This document shows positions 54,654 through 63,379 of a DNA stretch of 64,000 nucleotides, in pieces. Each line of letters opens with the position of its first letter. Position 1 is the first letter of the stretch. The DNA comes from Pseudomonas zanjanensis (GTDB taxonomy: Bacteria; Pseudomonadota; Gammaproteobacteria; Pseudomonadales; Pseudomonadaceae). The DNA lies in contig NZ_JABWRB020000001.1 of the NCBI RefSeq assembly GCF_014268745.2, positions 2,790,001 through 2,854,000 of the forward strand, written 5' to 3'. A model generated the notes under the pieces. That model did no database searches, was not told the origin of the DNA, and saw only the letters and a list, made by a program, of their open reading frames with translations. The translations under genes were made by a program, and so were the position numbers.

Positions 54654-55874
54654 TCAAATCGCCTTGGCATGCCTGGGTAATGCCATGGAAATCAGCGCAG
54701 CCAGCAATACGAAGGCGCTCGAGATCCACAAGCACGTTTCCAGACCGTACATCTGATAGACCCAGCCGGAGAGTACGGTGCCAATCAGTCGTCCCAGGGC
54801 GTTGGACATGTAGTAGAAACCCACGTCCAGCGACACGCCGTCTTCCTTGGCATAGGACACGATCAGGTAGCTGTGCAGGGACGAATTCACCGCGAACAGC
54901 ACGCCAAAGACCATGAGGCCGCCGAGCAGTACCGTCTGTGGTGACCACCCGGTGCCGAGCCCAAGGGCAATCAAGGCTGGCAGGCCCGCCAGGGCAAGGG
55001 CCCACCCAAAGGCTGCACGACCATCCGGCACATGCCCGTTTTTCTTGCCGGTGATGTGGGGGGCGAAGGATTGCACGATGCCGTAGCCCATCACCCAAGC
55101 CGCCAGGAAGCCACCGACCTTCCAGAAATCCCACCCAAAGACGCTGCTCAAGTACACCGGCAACGCCACCACGAACCAGACATCCCGGGCACCAAACAGG
55201 AACATCCGCGCCGCCGAAAGAATGTTGATTGCCCGGCTTTTGGACAACAGATCCCGAAACCTGGGCTTGGCTTTGGCCTTGCCCAGGTCCTTCTTCAACA
55301 ACATCAAACTGCTGGCCCAGATCAGCGTCAGGACAGCCGCCATGGCCAGCAACGCACCTTTGAAACCGACCAAGGCCAGCAAGGCGCCGCCAAGAAAGAA
55401 GCCGACGCCCTTGAGGGCATTCTTCGAGCCGGTGAGGATCGCCACCCACTTGTAGAGCTTGCCCTGCTGCCCATCGGGGACCAGTAGCTTGATCGAGCTC
55501 TTGGCACTCATCTTGTTCAGGTCCTTGGCGATCCCCGACAGCGCCTGGGCCCCCATCACCCAAGGGATGGTCAGCCAGGCCAGCGGAACCGTGAGCATCA
55601 ACAGCGCCGCGACCTGGAGGCCCAGCCCGATGTTCATGGTCCGGTTCAGCCCCAATCGAGCGCCCAGATAACCACCCACCAGGTTGGTGATCACGCCAAA
55701 GATCTCGTAGAACAGAAACAACGCGGCGATTTGCAGTGGGCTGTAGCCCAACGCGTGAAAGTGCAGCACCACCAACATGCGCAGGGCGCCGTCGGTGAGA
55801 GTGAAGGCCCAGTAGTTGCCCGTCACGAGCAGGTACTGCCGCACGTGTGGCGCGAGGGCTGAGAAGGCTTTCAT
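54654..55874 (-). CDS. arsJ: ArsJ, organoarsenical efflux MFS permease
   Basis: 406 residues, 12 helices: YLLVTGNYWAFTLTDGALRMLVVLHFHALGYSPLQIAALFLFYEIFGVITNLVGGYLGARLGLN, GIAKDLNKMSAKSSIKLLVP and KGVGFFLGGALLALVGFKGALL fit ArsJ. It exports 1-arseno-3-phosphoglycerate made by the adjacent dehydrogenase, giving arsenate resistance without reduction. Its ATG lies nine bases after the gap stop. The unit gap-arsJ under an ArsR repressor is the known arrangement. Confidence 0.92.
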   Translation of the reverse strand: MKAFSALAPHVRQYLLVTGNYWAFTLTDGALRMLVVLHFHALGYSPLQIAALFLFYEIFGVITNLVGGYLGARLGLNRTMNIGLGLQVAALLMLTVPLAWLTIPWVMGAQALSGIAKDLNKMSAKSSIKLLVPDGQQGKLYKWVAILTGSKNALKGVGFFLGGALLALVGFKGALLAMAAVLTLIWASSLMLLKKDLGKAKAKPRFRDLLSKSRAINILSAARMFLFGARDVWFVVALPVYLSSVFGWDFWKVGGFLAAWVMGYGIVQSFAPHITGKKNGHVPDGRAAFGWALALAGLPALIALGLGTGWSPQTVLLGGLMVFGVLFAVNSSLHSYLIVSYAKEDGVSLDVGFYYMSNALGRLIGTVLSGWVYQMYGLETCLWISSAFVLLAALISMALPRHAKAI

Positions 55875-55883
55875 GGCCGCTCC

Positions 55884-56888
55884 TCAGACGGCCAGACCGA
55901 CCAGCCTGGCCAGCTCGACGGTGCGGTTGGCATAACCCCATTCATTGTCATACCAGGCATAGAGTTTGACCTGGGTGCCATTGATGACCATGGTCGACAG
56001 CGCATCGATGATCGATGAGCGCGGGTCGGTGCGGTAGTCGATGGACACCAGCGGACGCTCCTCGAAACCGAGGATGTCTTTCAGTTCGTTCAGGGAGGCA
56101 TCCTTGAGCAGTTGATTCACCTCTTCGACGGTCGTGGCCCGCTCGACTTCAAAGACGCAGTCCGTCAGCGAAGCATTGGCCAGCGGCACGCGCACCGCGT
56201 GACCGTTCAGGCGTCCACGCAACTCCGGGAAGATCTCGGCGATGGCCGTGGCCGAGCCGGTGCTGGTGGGAATCAGGCTCATCCCCGAAGCACGGGCACG
56301 ACGCAGATCCTTGTGCGGCTGATCGAGGATGCTTTGGGTGTTGGTCAGGTCATGGATGGTGGTAATCGAGCCGTGGCGAATGCCGAGTTTTTCGTGGATA
56401 ACTTTCACCACCGGCGCCAAACAGTTGGTGGTGCACGAAGCTGCGGTGACGATGCGGTGCAACGCAGGATCGAACAGGTGCTGGTTGACGCCCATGACCA
56501 CGTTCAACGCACCGCTCTCCTTCACCGGCGCGCAGACCACCACCCGCTTGACGCCCTGATCCAGGTAAGCCTGCAACACGGCCACGGTTTTCATCTTGCC
56601 GCTGGCTTCGATCACCAGGTCGCAGCCCGACCAATCGGTGTCGGCGATCGCTTTGTTGGCCGTTACCTTGATGCGCTTATTGCCGATAACGACGCTGTCG
56701 CCCTCGGCGCTGGCTTCATTGTTCCAACGACCATGCACCGAGTCGAAGTTGATCAGGTGCGCATGGGTCGCCGCATCACCTGCCGGATCGTTGATCTGCA
56801 CGAATTCAAACTCTGGCCAGCTCCACGCTGCTCGCAGAGCGAGGCGACCGATCCGACCAAAACCATTGATGCCTACTTTGATAGTCAT
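55884..56888 (-). CDS. gap: ArsJ-associated glyceraldehyde-3-phosphate dehydrogenase
   Basis: 334 residues of class I GAPDH. NAD-binding [16 protein letters not shown], the catalytic Cys in [17 protein letters not shown] and [14 protein letters not shown] at the end are intact. In the ars context it forms arsenophosphoglycerate from arsenate, which ArsJ exports. It would also carry out ordinary glycolytic chemistry, but the placement argues for arsenate resistance. The start MTIKVGING is preferred over the frame opening at 56933; no strong ribosome-binding site is visible. Confidence 0.92.
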   Translation of the reverse strand: MTIKVGINGFGRIGRLALRAAWSWPEFEFVQINDPAGDAATHAHLINFDSVHGRWNNEASAEGDSVVIGNKRIKVTANKAIADTDWSGCDLVIEASGKMKTVAVLQAYLDQGVKRVVVCAPVKESGALNVVMGVNQHLFDPALHRIVTAASCTTNCLAPVVKVIHEKLGIRHGSITTIHDLTNTQSILDQPHKDLRRARASGMSLIPTSTGSATAIAEIFPELRGRLNGHAVRVPLANASLTDCVFEVERATTVEEVNQLLKDASLNELKDILGFEERPLVSIDYRTDPRSSIIDALSTMVINGTQVKLYAWYDNEWGYANRTVELARLVGLAV

Positions 56889-56990
56889 GTTGTTGTGCTC
56901 TGTCTCTGTTGTCAGCGGGGGGGTGCCTGGCACGGGTTGGCGTGGCCATTGCCACCTTCGGCGTGCCGTTCGGAGGCGATACCAAGCGAC

Positions 56991-57353
56991 CTAGTTTGCA
57001 CAGCACATGACGGCCCGTTCAGGACGATCACCCATTTCATCGAGGCGCTTGGCATCAAGGCTTAACCAATGCCTGTTACTTTCGAGCGTAGTGGCCAGCA
57101 CGTGGTGAACCCAATCAGGCAGGTTCGGGTGCAGCCGGTAATAAACCCATTGGCCCTGTCGACGGTCCGAAAGCAGACCACACGTGCGCAACTGAGCCAG
57201 GTGCCTGGAGATCTTTGGCTGGCTCTCGTTCAACGCGCAGGTCAGTTCGCAAACACAAAGCTCCCCTTCTGCGGTGATGAGCAGCATCGTGCGGACACGG
57301 GTTTCATCCGCCAGGCATTTGAAAACGGTGGTGGGTGTCAGAGGGTTAGCCAT
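56991..57353 (-). CDS. arsR: ArsR family arsenic-responsive repressor
   Basis: 120 residues. The arsenite-binding pair lies in ELCVCELTCALNESQPKISRHLAQLRTCGLLSDRRQGQWVYYRLHPNLP; the CxC in the third helix is typical of arsenic sensors. Two further Cys close the protein (VMCCAN). It would repress its own operon with gap and arsJ until arsenite or antimonite binds. The 102-base gap to gap has no dyad as clear as the one upstream of arsR. Confidence 0.92.
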   Translation of the reverse strand: MANPLTPTTVFKCLADETRVRTMLLITAEGELCVCELTCALNESQPKISRHLAQLRTCGLLSDRRQGQWVYYRLHPNLPDWVHHVLATTLESNRHWLSLDAKRLDEMGDRPERAVMCCAN

Positions 57354-57419
57354 ATCGATCTCAGCGTTCGGTTTTTACCTGGACGAACGTCTTGATGCGC
57401 TCATGAATGCCATGGAGCG

Positions 57420-57650
57420 TACAAGCTGCATATTCGATTTGGCGAATATATGGTTTTCCGAATGCAAGGTAAACAAGCAGCCGCCAATTCATCCGACTTG
57501 AGCCGGTAATACGCAGTCATCAAATCGACAAATGCCCTGACCTTGGCGGGCCGGTTCCGAGCATGGAGGTCTAGCGAAATGTCAGCAGCGGACGCTCGCT
57601 GACTTCGAGGACGCTAAGCGGCAGGCCATGCCTGAACCACTGGCAGTACG
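57420..57650 (-). pseudogene. Decayed C-terminal end of a LysR family gene
   Basis: Minus-strand sequence reads HARNRPAKVRAFVDLMTAYY at about 57505-57570, the standard LysR C-terminal ending. Upstream, a different frame reads CQWFRHGLPLSVLEVSERPL and stops, so a frameshift separates the parts. The N-terminal HTH is absent because the LysE gene end lies there. It looks like a deleted regulator, perhaps that of the neighbouring lysE. Confidence 0.6.
57430..57449. promoter_or_regulatory. Probable ArsR operator
   Basis: ATATTCG-N6-CGAATAT, a 7+7 perfect dyad 77 bases upstream of the arsR start, of the ATTCG/CGAAT kind seen before arsR genes. It lies just where the arsR promoter should be and at the edge of a LysR remnant. 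Confidence 0.6.
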
Positions 57651-57659
57651 ACATTCGGC

Positions 57660-58301
57660 TCAAGCCGGATTGGAAACAGCCAGCTTGAGCCCAAACGCGA
57701 CAAAAACACCGCCCGTGAGCCGATCAAGGGCCTTCAGGGCCGCCGGGCGTTTCAGGAAATTGCTCAGTGGCACCGTCGCCGCCACCAGAATGCCGAACCA
57801 GGCCAACGTCAACAACACATGTAACGCCGCAAGGAAGAAGGAGTAACTGGCCACGCTCGCGCCACTCGGGACAAACTGTGGCAGGAACGTGATGTAGAAC
57901 ACACCTATCTTGGGGTTCAGCAGGTTCGTCAATAAACCGCGGATAAAGGCGTCACGCGCAGAGGCAGCCACGCTCTCGCTCCCCTGCCCTTGCAGCGTTG
58001 TCCTGGGCCGCAGCAGCAGTTTGACGCCCAACCAGACGAGATAAGCTGCGCCGACAATTTTCAGCGCAAGGTAAGCCCACTCCGAAGCGTGCAACAGGGC
58101 GCCGAGCCCCAGTGACACCGCGGCGCCCCACACCAGGCAGCCGAGCACGATACCGAGGGAAGCCATCGCCGCCGAACGTCGACCGCCAGTTGCGGTAGCG
58201 CGAAGCACCATGGCGGTGTCCACGCCGGGGGTCACCGTGAGCACTGACGCAGCGGCGATGAAGGCAAGCAGCAGGGATAAGTCGCTCATTTGGATGTCCA
58301 T
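57660..58301 (-). CDS. LysE family amino-acid exporter
   Basis: 213 residues, six helices. The start LSLLLAFIAAASVLTVTPGVDTAMVLRATATGGRRSAAMASLGIVLGCLVWG matches the LysE/RhtB signature (TPGPD region here TPGVD). LLTNLLNPKIGVFYITFLPQFV also matches. It exports amino acids or derivatives by proton exchange. The start could be 58301 or the ATG at 58289. LysE genes often sit beside a LysR regulator; here only a fragment is left downstream. Confidence 0.9.
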   Translation of the reverse strand: MDIQMSDLSLLLAFIAAASVLTVTPGVDTAMVLRATATGGRRSAAMASLGIVLGCLVWGAAVSLGLGALLHASEWAYLALKIVGAAYLVWLGVKLLLRPRTTLQGQGSESVAASARDAFIRGLLTNLLNPKIGVFYITFLPQFVPSGASVASYSFFLAALHVLLTLAWFGILVAATVPLSNFLKRPAALKALDRLTGGVFVAFGLKLAVSNPA

Positions 58302-58374
58302 GGCAGTCGGCAGCCGGTCCGGCTACCCACTCTAATGAGCCACTTGGAGTCTGGTCAAACGATCCGTGTATCCA

Positions 58375-59541
58375 TCACACCGCCGCAGCCGCACCAACCC
58401 TTGAACGCCAGGCAAAAGCCAACACCATCAACAGCCCCAGGCCAGCCACTGCCGCTCCGGCCAGGGAAATCGCGGGATACCCCAACCCCGCATTGATCAC
58501 CGCACCGCCGAGCGCCGCGCCAATCGCGTTGCCGAAGTTGAAGGCACCGATATTCACGGCCGAGGCCAGGTTAGGCGCGTCCTTGGCGGCTTCCATCACG
58601 CGCATTTGCAGTGGCGGCACCAGGGCAAAACTGGCGATGCCCCAGATCAAGATGGCAACCGCAGCAGGCAGCGGCCAACGCATCAATACGGTGAAGGCCA
58701 GCAAGACGAGGATCAGCACGCTCAGCGAAACGATCAAGGTGCGGTCTATCGAGCGATCCGCGGCCTTGCCGCCCCACATATTGCCCAACGTCAGCCCCAC
58801 ACCGAACAGCACCAGCATGGCGGTGATGAAAGGGGTGGATGCATGAGTCTCGCTGCTCAGGATCGCAGCGATGTAAGTGAAGACGGTGAACATCGCACCT
58901 GAGCCAACGACGGTCAGGGCCAACGCCCCCAGCACCGGACCACGACTCAATACTCGGATTTCGGCTAGCACACCGTTGCTTTTCGGCGCCGGCACATTGG
59001 GCAGGGCGAACCACAACGCGGCCATCGCCACTACACCCAGGCCAGTAATCCCCCAGAATGCGCTGCGCCAGCCGAACAGTTCGCCAAACCAGGCGGCCAG
59101 CGGCACGCCGCCGATGGTCGCCAGGGTCAGGCCCATGAACATGGCCGCGACCGCGCCGGCACGCTTGTCCGGGGCGACCACGCTGGCGGCGACGATGGAA
59201 CCCACGCCAAAGAACGCGCCATGGTTCAGTGAGGTCACCACCCTGGCGACCATCAGGCTGTAGTAATCGGTCGCCAGCGCTGACATCAGGTTACCCAGGG
59301 TGAAAATCGCCATGAGTCCGATGAGCAGATAACGCCGGGGAATCCGCCCGGTGGTCAGGGTCATCAGCGGCGCGCCGAGCAGTACGCCAAGGGCGTAAGC
59401 ACTGACCAACAGGCCCGCGGCGGGAATGGAAACGCCGAGATCGGCAGCGATGCCCGGCAACATGCCCATGGGGGCGAACTCGGTTACGCCGATGCCAAAG
59501 GCACCCATGGCGAGTGCGATAAGTGGTGGATTGATACGCAT
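58375..59541 (-). CDS. MFS transporter, arabinose/drug efflux type
   Basis: 388 residues, 12 helices, opening INPPLIALAMGAFGIGVTEFAPMGMLPGIAADLGVSIPAAGLLVSAYALGVLLGAPLM, the AraJ/YdhP-like pattern with TEFxxMG. LIVSLSVLILVLLAF and GAFNFGNAIGAALGGAVINAGLGYP also fit. It probably exports sugars or drugs. GAGGAG precedes ATG 59541. It is divergent from a LysR 95 bases away, which should be its regulator. Confidence 0.88.
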   Translation of the reverse strand: MRINPPLIALAMGAFGIGVTEFAPMGMLPGIAADLGVSIPAAGLLVSAYALGVLLGAPLMTLTTGRIPRRYLLIGLMAIFTLGNLMSALATDYYSLMVARVVTSLNHGAFFGVGSIVAASVVAPDKRAGAVAAMFMGLTLATIGGVPLAAWFGELFGWRSAFWGITGLGVVAMAALWFALPNVPAPKSNGVLAEIRVLSRGPVLGALALTVVGSGAMFTVFTYIAAILSSETHASTPFITAMLVLFGVGLTLGNMWGGKAADRSIDRTLIVSLSVLILVLLAFTVLMRWPLPAAVAILIWGIASFALVPPLQMRVMEAAKDAPNLASAVNIGAFNFGNAIGAALGGAVINAGLGYPAISLAGAAVAGLGLLMVLAFAWRSRVGAAAAV

Positions 59542-59636
59542 TGGAAGGCTCCTCATCTATGCCGCAAATGCTACGATCCAGCCTTTCCAGGCGGTAGATG
59601 GCATTTTTGGCAATCACCTTTGCTTAAGGAGCACAA

Positions 59637-60530
59637 ATGGACTTCAACGGTCGCTCAGGTGAAATGGCCATGTTCGTCACGGTGGCGCAGGAAGGCAGCT
59701 TGTCAGCCGCCGCACGTGCATTGGGGCTGACCCCGTCGGCGGTCAGTCGCGTCATCGCCCGTACCGAACAACGCCTTGGCACTCGCCTGCTGTTGCGCAC
59801 CACGCGAGCGATCACCTTCACCGCCGAGGGCGAGGCTTACCTGCGCGGCGCCCGGCGAATCCTGGCCGACATGGCCGAGGTCGAAGAAGCCGTCGCCGAC
59901 CAGGGCGTGCCCAAGGGCCGTTTGCGGGTCAGCGCCGCCCTGGGTCATGGGCGGCAGACCATCGTTCCTCTGGTGGCAGCCTTCAGCGCCCGTTACCCGA
60001 ATATCGTTGTCGACCTCACCCTCGGCGATGAAGTGGTCGACATCCTCGGCGGCCAGGCCGACGTGGCGGTACGCTTTGGCCACTTGCCCGACAGCCCGCT
60101 GACCGCGCGCAAGATCGGCGACACCGGTCAGGTGGTGGTGGCTTCGCCCGAATACCTTGAGCGCCATGGCACACCCCGGGAACCGGAAGACTTGCTCCGG
60201 CACAACTGCCTGCGCTTCAACTTCCGGCGTGCCGAACCCAACTGGCCGTTCACCCGTGACGGCAGAGCGTTTTCCTTGAAGGTCAGCGGCAACATCGAAT
60301 GCAGCAGTGGTGAGGCACTGGCACAACTCGCACGGGTAGGTGCTGGCATCGCGCGTATCGGCGATTTCACCGTGAGCGAGGACCTGCAGCGCGGCGACCT
60401 GATACCGCTGCTGGAAGAATGGAACCCCGGAGACCGGGAGCCGATCCATGCGGTGTTCGTCGGTGGCTCGGCGATGCCGGCGCGGGTACGCGTGTTCGTG
60501 GACTTTCTGCTGGAGCATCATCGGATGTGA
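59637..60530 (+). CDS. LysR family transcriptional regulator
   Basis: 297 residues. The HTH reads MAMFVTVAQEGSLSAAARALGLTPSAVSRVIARTEQRLGTRLLLRTTRA, followed by a CrgA-type effector domain (VSAALGHGRQTIVPLVAAFSARYPNIVVDLTLGDEVVDILGGQADVAVRFG). AAGGAG lies six bases before ATG 59637. It is divergent from the MFS efflux gene and likely activates or represses it. Confidence 0.9.
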   Translation: MDFNGRSGEMAMFVTVAQEGSLSAAARALGLTPSAVSRVIARTEQRLGTRLLLRTTRAITFTAEGEAYLRGARRILADMAEVEEAVADQGVPKGRLRVSAALGHGRQTIVPLVAAFSARYPNIVVDLTLGDEVVDILGGQADVAVRFGHLPDSPLTARKIGDTGQVVVASPEYLERHGTPREPEDLLRHNCLRFNFRRAEPNWPFTRDGRAFSLKVSGNIECSSGEALAQLARVGAGIARIGDFTVSEDLQRGDLIPLLEEWNPGDREPIHAVFVGGSAMPARVRVFVDFLLEHHRM

Positions 60531-60542
60531 ACAGCCGCCCTC

Positions 60543-60932
60543 CTAGAACAGGTGCGAAACATCCTCCCCCGCTTCAAGCCCACGGTAATAATCAATCTTG
60601 ACTTGCAATGCAGCCACGGCGTTTTGCATGGCAACCACTTCGGCTTGTACCTCCTGTAAATGGCTCTCCAGCATCTGGCGGCGTTGGGCAACGGTGGAAT
60701 CCCCGGCGCTGCGCAGCTTGGCGAACATCTGCATTTTGCCGATGGTCATGTGAGTGGTGCGTAGACGCAGCAGAAAATCAAGCCACGCCATATCAGTCGG
60801 TGCATAAAGGCGTTGCCCGCCGGCCGCTCGGGCGACCGGTGCCAACAGACCGATGCGTTCGTAATAGCGCAGGGTATACGCCGTGAGGCCGGTACGCTTG
60901 GCGACCTGATTAATCGTCTGGTAGGCGTTCAT
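60543..60932 (-). CDS. MerR family transcriptional regulator
   Basis: 129 residues. The winged helix reads YQTINQVAKRTGLTAYTLRYYERIGLLAPVARAAGGQRLYAPTDMAWLDFLLRLRTTHMTIGKM, and a coiled dimer helix runs to the end. There is no cysteine-rich metal motif, so it belongs to the ligand- or stress-sensing MerR types. AAGGA sits before ATG 60932; the GTG at 60938 is rejected. It is 46 bases downstream of the carboxymuconolactone decarboxylase-like gene on the same strand. Confidence 0.9.
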   Translation of the reverse strand: MNAYQTINQVAKRTGLTAYTLRYYERIGLLAPVARAAGGQRLYAPTDMAWLDFLLRLRTTHMTIGKMQMFAKLRSAGDSTVAQRRQMLESHLQEVQAEVVAMQNAVAALQVKIDYYRGLEAGEDVSHLF

Positions 60933-60977
60933 AAGCACTGTCCTTGGCCATCGGTGTTGGTCATGCAGGGGGCCCGC

Positions 60978-61448
60978 TCACTGGGGACGCGCGGCGATCT
61001 TGATGCCTCGTTTGGCGAACACTTCCCGCGCTGCGCTAATGCCATTCAACGCGCTTGGAAAGCCAGCATACACCGCCATCTGGATGATGATTTCAACGAT
61101 TTCCTCAGGTTTACAACCGACATTCAAGGCTCCCTCTATGTGCACCTTGAGTTGCGGTTGCGCGTTCCCCAACGCGGTGAGGGCCGAGATGGTTGCCAGC
61201 TCGCGTGTGCAAAGCGCGACGCCAGACCTGGAAAACACATCACCGTAGGCGAAATCGACTATCCACTCACCCAGCTCGGGCGAAATATCGCTCAGCGAGT
61301 TCACCACGGTGTTGCCGGTGGCTCCGGTGATTTTTTCCAGGGTCTCCATGCCCTTCGCTCGTCGACTATCCGGCTCGGTTGCCGGCGCTACAGTTACGCA
61401 CGCTGAAAGCACGAGCCCGGTTGCAACGCTAAGTTTTTTAAATGTCAT
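60978..61448 (-). CDS. Carboxymuconolactone decarboxylase-family protein with lipoprotein signal
   Basis: 156 residues. The body is a CMD/AhpD-fold domain: SRSGVALCTRELATISALTALGNAQPQLKVHIEGALNVGCKPEEIVEIIIQMAVYAGFPSALNGISAAREVF. There is no CxxC, so peroxidase activity of AhpD type is unlikely. The N-terminus MTFKKLSVATGLVLSAC has a lipobox (LSAC, Cys17), so it would be anchored as a lipoprotein, which is unusual for the family. AAGGAG precedes ATG 61448. It forms a unit with the MerR gene. Confidence 0.88.
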   Translation of the reverse strand: MTFKKLSVATGLVLSACVTVAPATEPDSRRAKGMETLEKITGATGNTVVNSLSDISPELGEWIVDFAYGDVFSRSGVALCTRELATISALTALGNAQPQLKVHIEGALNVGCKPEEIVEIIIQMAVYAGFPSALNGISAAREVFAKRGIKIAARPQ

Positions 61449-61650
61449 GGCCTATCTCCTTGTTTAAGCCGCACAACGGAACTGGCCGTTTTGGCGGTGC
61501 AACAAGAAGGCTATTGGTTAGAGCGCGCTCTAAGTCAAGCGCCTGGTGCCAGGGGACTGTTGTTAAAAAAACGCGGCGACAGTCCAGCTGCTAAGCTCAG
61601 TTTTGCTCCAGACCATACCCACAATAATGTCTAAACGAAGGTAAGGCAGC

Positions 61651-62175
61651 ATGACCACGGCTCAGCCCCCGGCAACGTCAAAGTCCGCGAAATGGCGCTT
61701 CAAGCTAGGCATCGCCATCCTTTGTCTGATGCTCTCGCTGTGGTTGTTGGTGCCGCTGGCAGCGGCTGCGGATGTGCCCCGCTCCACCATCGCGGCGATC
61801 ACCGGCGCACTGTTCATCATCAACAAGGTGCTGTTGCTGCTGGTCATCGCAGTGATGGGCAAGGCGGGTTTCCAGGAGCTCAAGCAACATGTGTTCGGCT
61901 ACGTGTCGGGCCTTGTGCCCAGCGCCGAGCTGGAGGTCAGCGTTACCCGCCACCGTATTGGCTTGGTGATGTTCTGCTTGCCCTTGGTGTGCTCCTTTCT
62001 CGAACCCTATGTCGACGCTTTCGCACCCGGCCTGCGTCCCAATAGCTGGGCATTGCAACTGCTTGGCGATGCACTGTTGGTGAGCAGCTTCTTCGTCCTG
62101 GGTGGCAATTTCTGGGAGAAATTGCGCGCGCTGTTTATCCGCACCGCACGGGTCACTAGCGCTGACCCGCTCTGA
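61651..62175 (+). CDS. Transporter-suffix-domain membrane protein
   Basis: 174 residues with four predicted helices: FKLGIAILCLMLSLWLLVPLAA, TIAAITGALFIINKVLLLLVIAVMGKAGFQELKQHVFGYVSG, RHRIGLVMFCLPLVCSFLEPYV and LLGDALLVSSFFVLGGNFWEKL. The GKAGFQELKQHVF centre is the hallmark of the transporter suffix family. Function is unknown. It precedes the HlyD gene and may be part of the same transcript. Confidence 0.8.
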   Translation: MTTAQPPATSKSAKWRFKLGIAILCLMLSLWLLVPLAAAADVPRSTIAAITGALFIINKVLLLLVIAVMGKAGFQELKQHVFGYVSGLVPSAELEVSVTRHRIGLVMFCLPLVCSFLEPYVDAFAPGLRPNSWALQLLGDALLVSSFFVLGGNFWEKLRALFIRTARVTSADPL

Positions 62176-62248
62176 GCCAACGCCCGGACCGCCTCCCCCC
62201 GGCGCGCTGTCAGTTGTTCTTGAAATGCCATGAGTTGCAGGTGCCGAT

Positions 62249-63379
62249 ATGCCCGGAACACAGAATTCGCCCGTTTCCTTCGAGCCAGAGCGCCAAACTG
62301 AACCGCCGCCTGAAAAGCCTGCGCCAGCCAATCCTCTGCGACGCATTGCGCTAGGCGTTGTGATATTGATCGCCGTGCTGTTCACCCTCTCCATTTTCAT
62401 GGAGCGACGCACGCCCTCGACGTCACAAGCCGTGGTGCAAGCTTATGTGGTCGAAATGGCTGCCGAGGTGGGGGGCCGTGTGACAGAAATCGCGGTGCTC
62501 GACAATGCCCGGGTGAAGGCCGGCCAGGTGCTGTTTCGTATCGACCCGCAACCCTACAAGCTTGTCGTCAACGAGGCTGAAGCGCGACTGGAGGAAACCG
62601 GCCAAACCTTGGGTGCCAGTACTGCCTCGGTGGATGCCGCCCAGGCACAGCTGGTGTCCGCGCGGGCGCAGCGCGACAACATACGCGAGCAAGCCCGGCG
62701 GGTGAATCAATTGGTCGAGCGCGGTGTGTTCGCCCCCGCCCGCCAGGATGAATCCAAAGCCTCGCTGAGCTCCGCCGAAGCGGCCGTGAGCAAAGCCCAA
62801 GCCGACCTGGAACGGGCCCGCCAGCAACTGGGGCCCAAAGGCAACGACAACCCGCAATTCAAGCAAGCCCTGGCCGCGCTGGAAAAAGCCCGGCTCGATC
62901 TGGTGCGTACCGAAGTCATTGCACCCGCCGATGGCGTGATCACTAACCTGCAGCTCGCCATTGGCCAAGTCATCAGCGCTGGCCAACCGGCACTGACCTT
63001 CATCGACAGGGGCACGGTATGGGTGTCTGCGGCCTTCAAGGAAAACAGCCTGGAGCATGTGCAGGCTGACGACCCGGCGGAACTGGTGTTCGATGTCTTG
63101 CCGGGCCGGGTATTCAAGGGTCATGTCGAAAGCGTTGGCTGGGGTGTCGCACAACAAGATAGCAGCAACGCCGCACTGCCCTCCGTGCGCAACCAGAGTG
63201 GTTGGGTGCGCGACCCGCAACGCTTTCCCGTACGCCTGATCGTGGAGGAACCGCACCCGATCGGCCCACGTTACGGCTCGCAGGTAACCGTGGTGATCTA
63301 TACCGATGACAACCCCATGACTAACGCGCTGGGGGCATTGATGACACGCCTGGGCGCCTGGCTGAATTATGTCAATTGA
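62249..63379 (+). CDS. HlyD/EmrA-type membrane fusion protein
   Basis: 376 residues: a cytosolic N-tail, one helix (LRRIALGVVILIAVLFTLSIFM, about 31-52), a biotinyl-lipoyl half (VVEMAAEVGGRVTEIAVLDNARVKAGQVLFRIDP), a coiled-coil hairpin (about 110-225) and the returning lipoyl part (VIAPADGVITNLQLAIGQVISAGQPA). It is the periplasmic adaptor of an efflux system. It is followed, overlapping, by a DUF2955/FUSC-like pump, so together they resemble aromatic-acid exporters of the AaeAB kind. Confidence 0.9.
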   Translation: MPGTQNSPVSFEPERQTEPPPEKPAPANPLRRIALGVVILIAVLFTLSIFMERRTPSTSQAVVQAYVVEMAAEVGGRVTEIAVLDNARVKAGQVLFRIDPQPYKLVVNEAEARLEETGQTLGASTASVDAAQAQLVSARAQRDNIREQARRVNQLVERGVFAPARQDESKASLSSAEAAVSKAQADLERARQQLGPKGNDNPQFKQALAALEKARLDLVRTEVIAPADGVITNLQLAIGQVISAGQPALTFIDRGTVWVSAAFKENSLEHVQADDPAELVFDVLPGRVFKGHVESVGWGVAQQDSSNAALPSVRNQSGWVRDPQRFPVRLIVEEPHPIGPRYGSQVTVVIYTDDNPMTNALGALMTRLGAWLNYVN

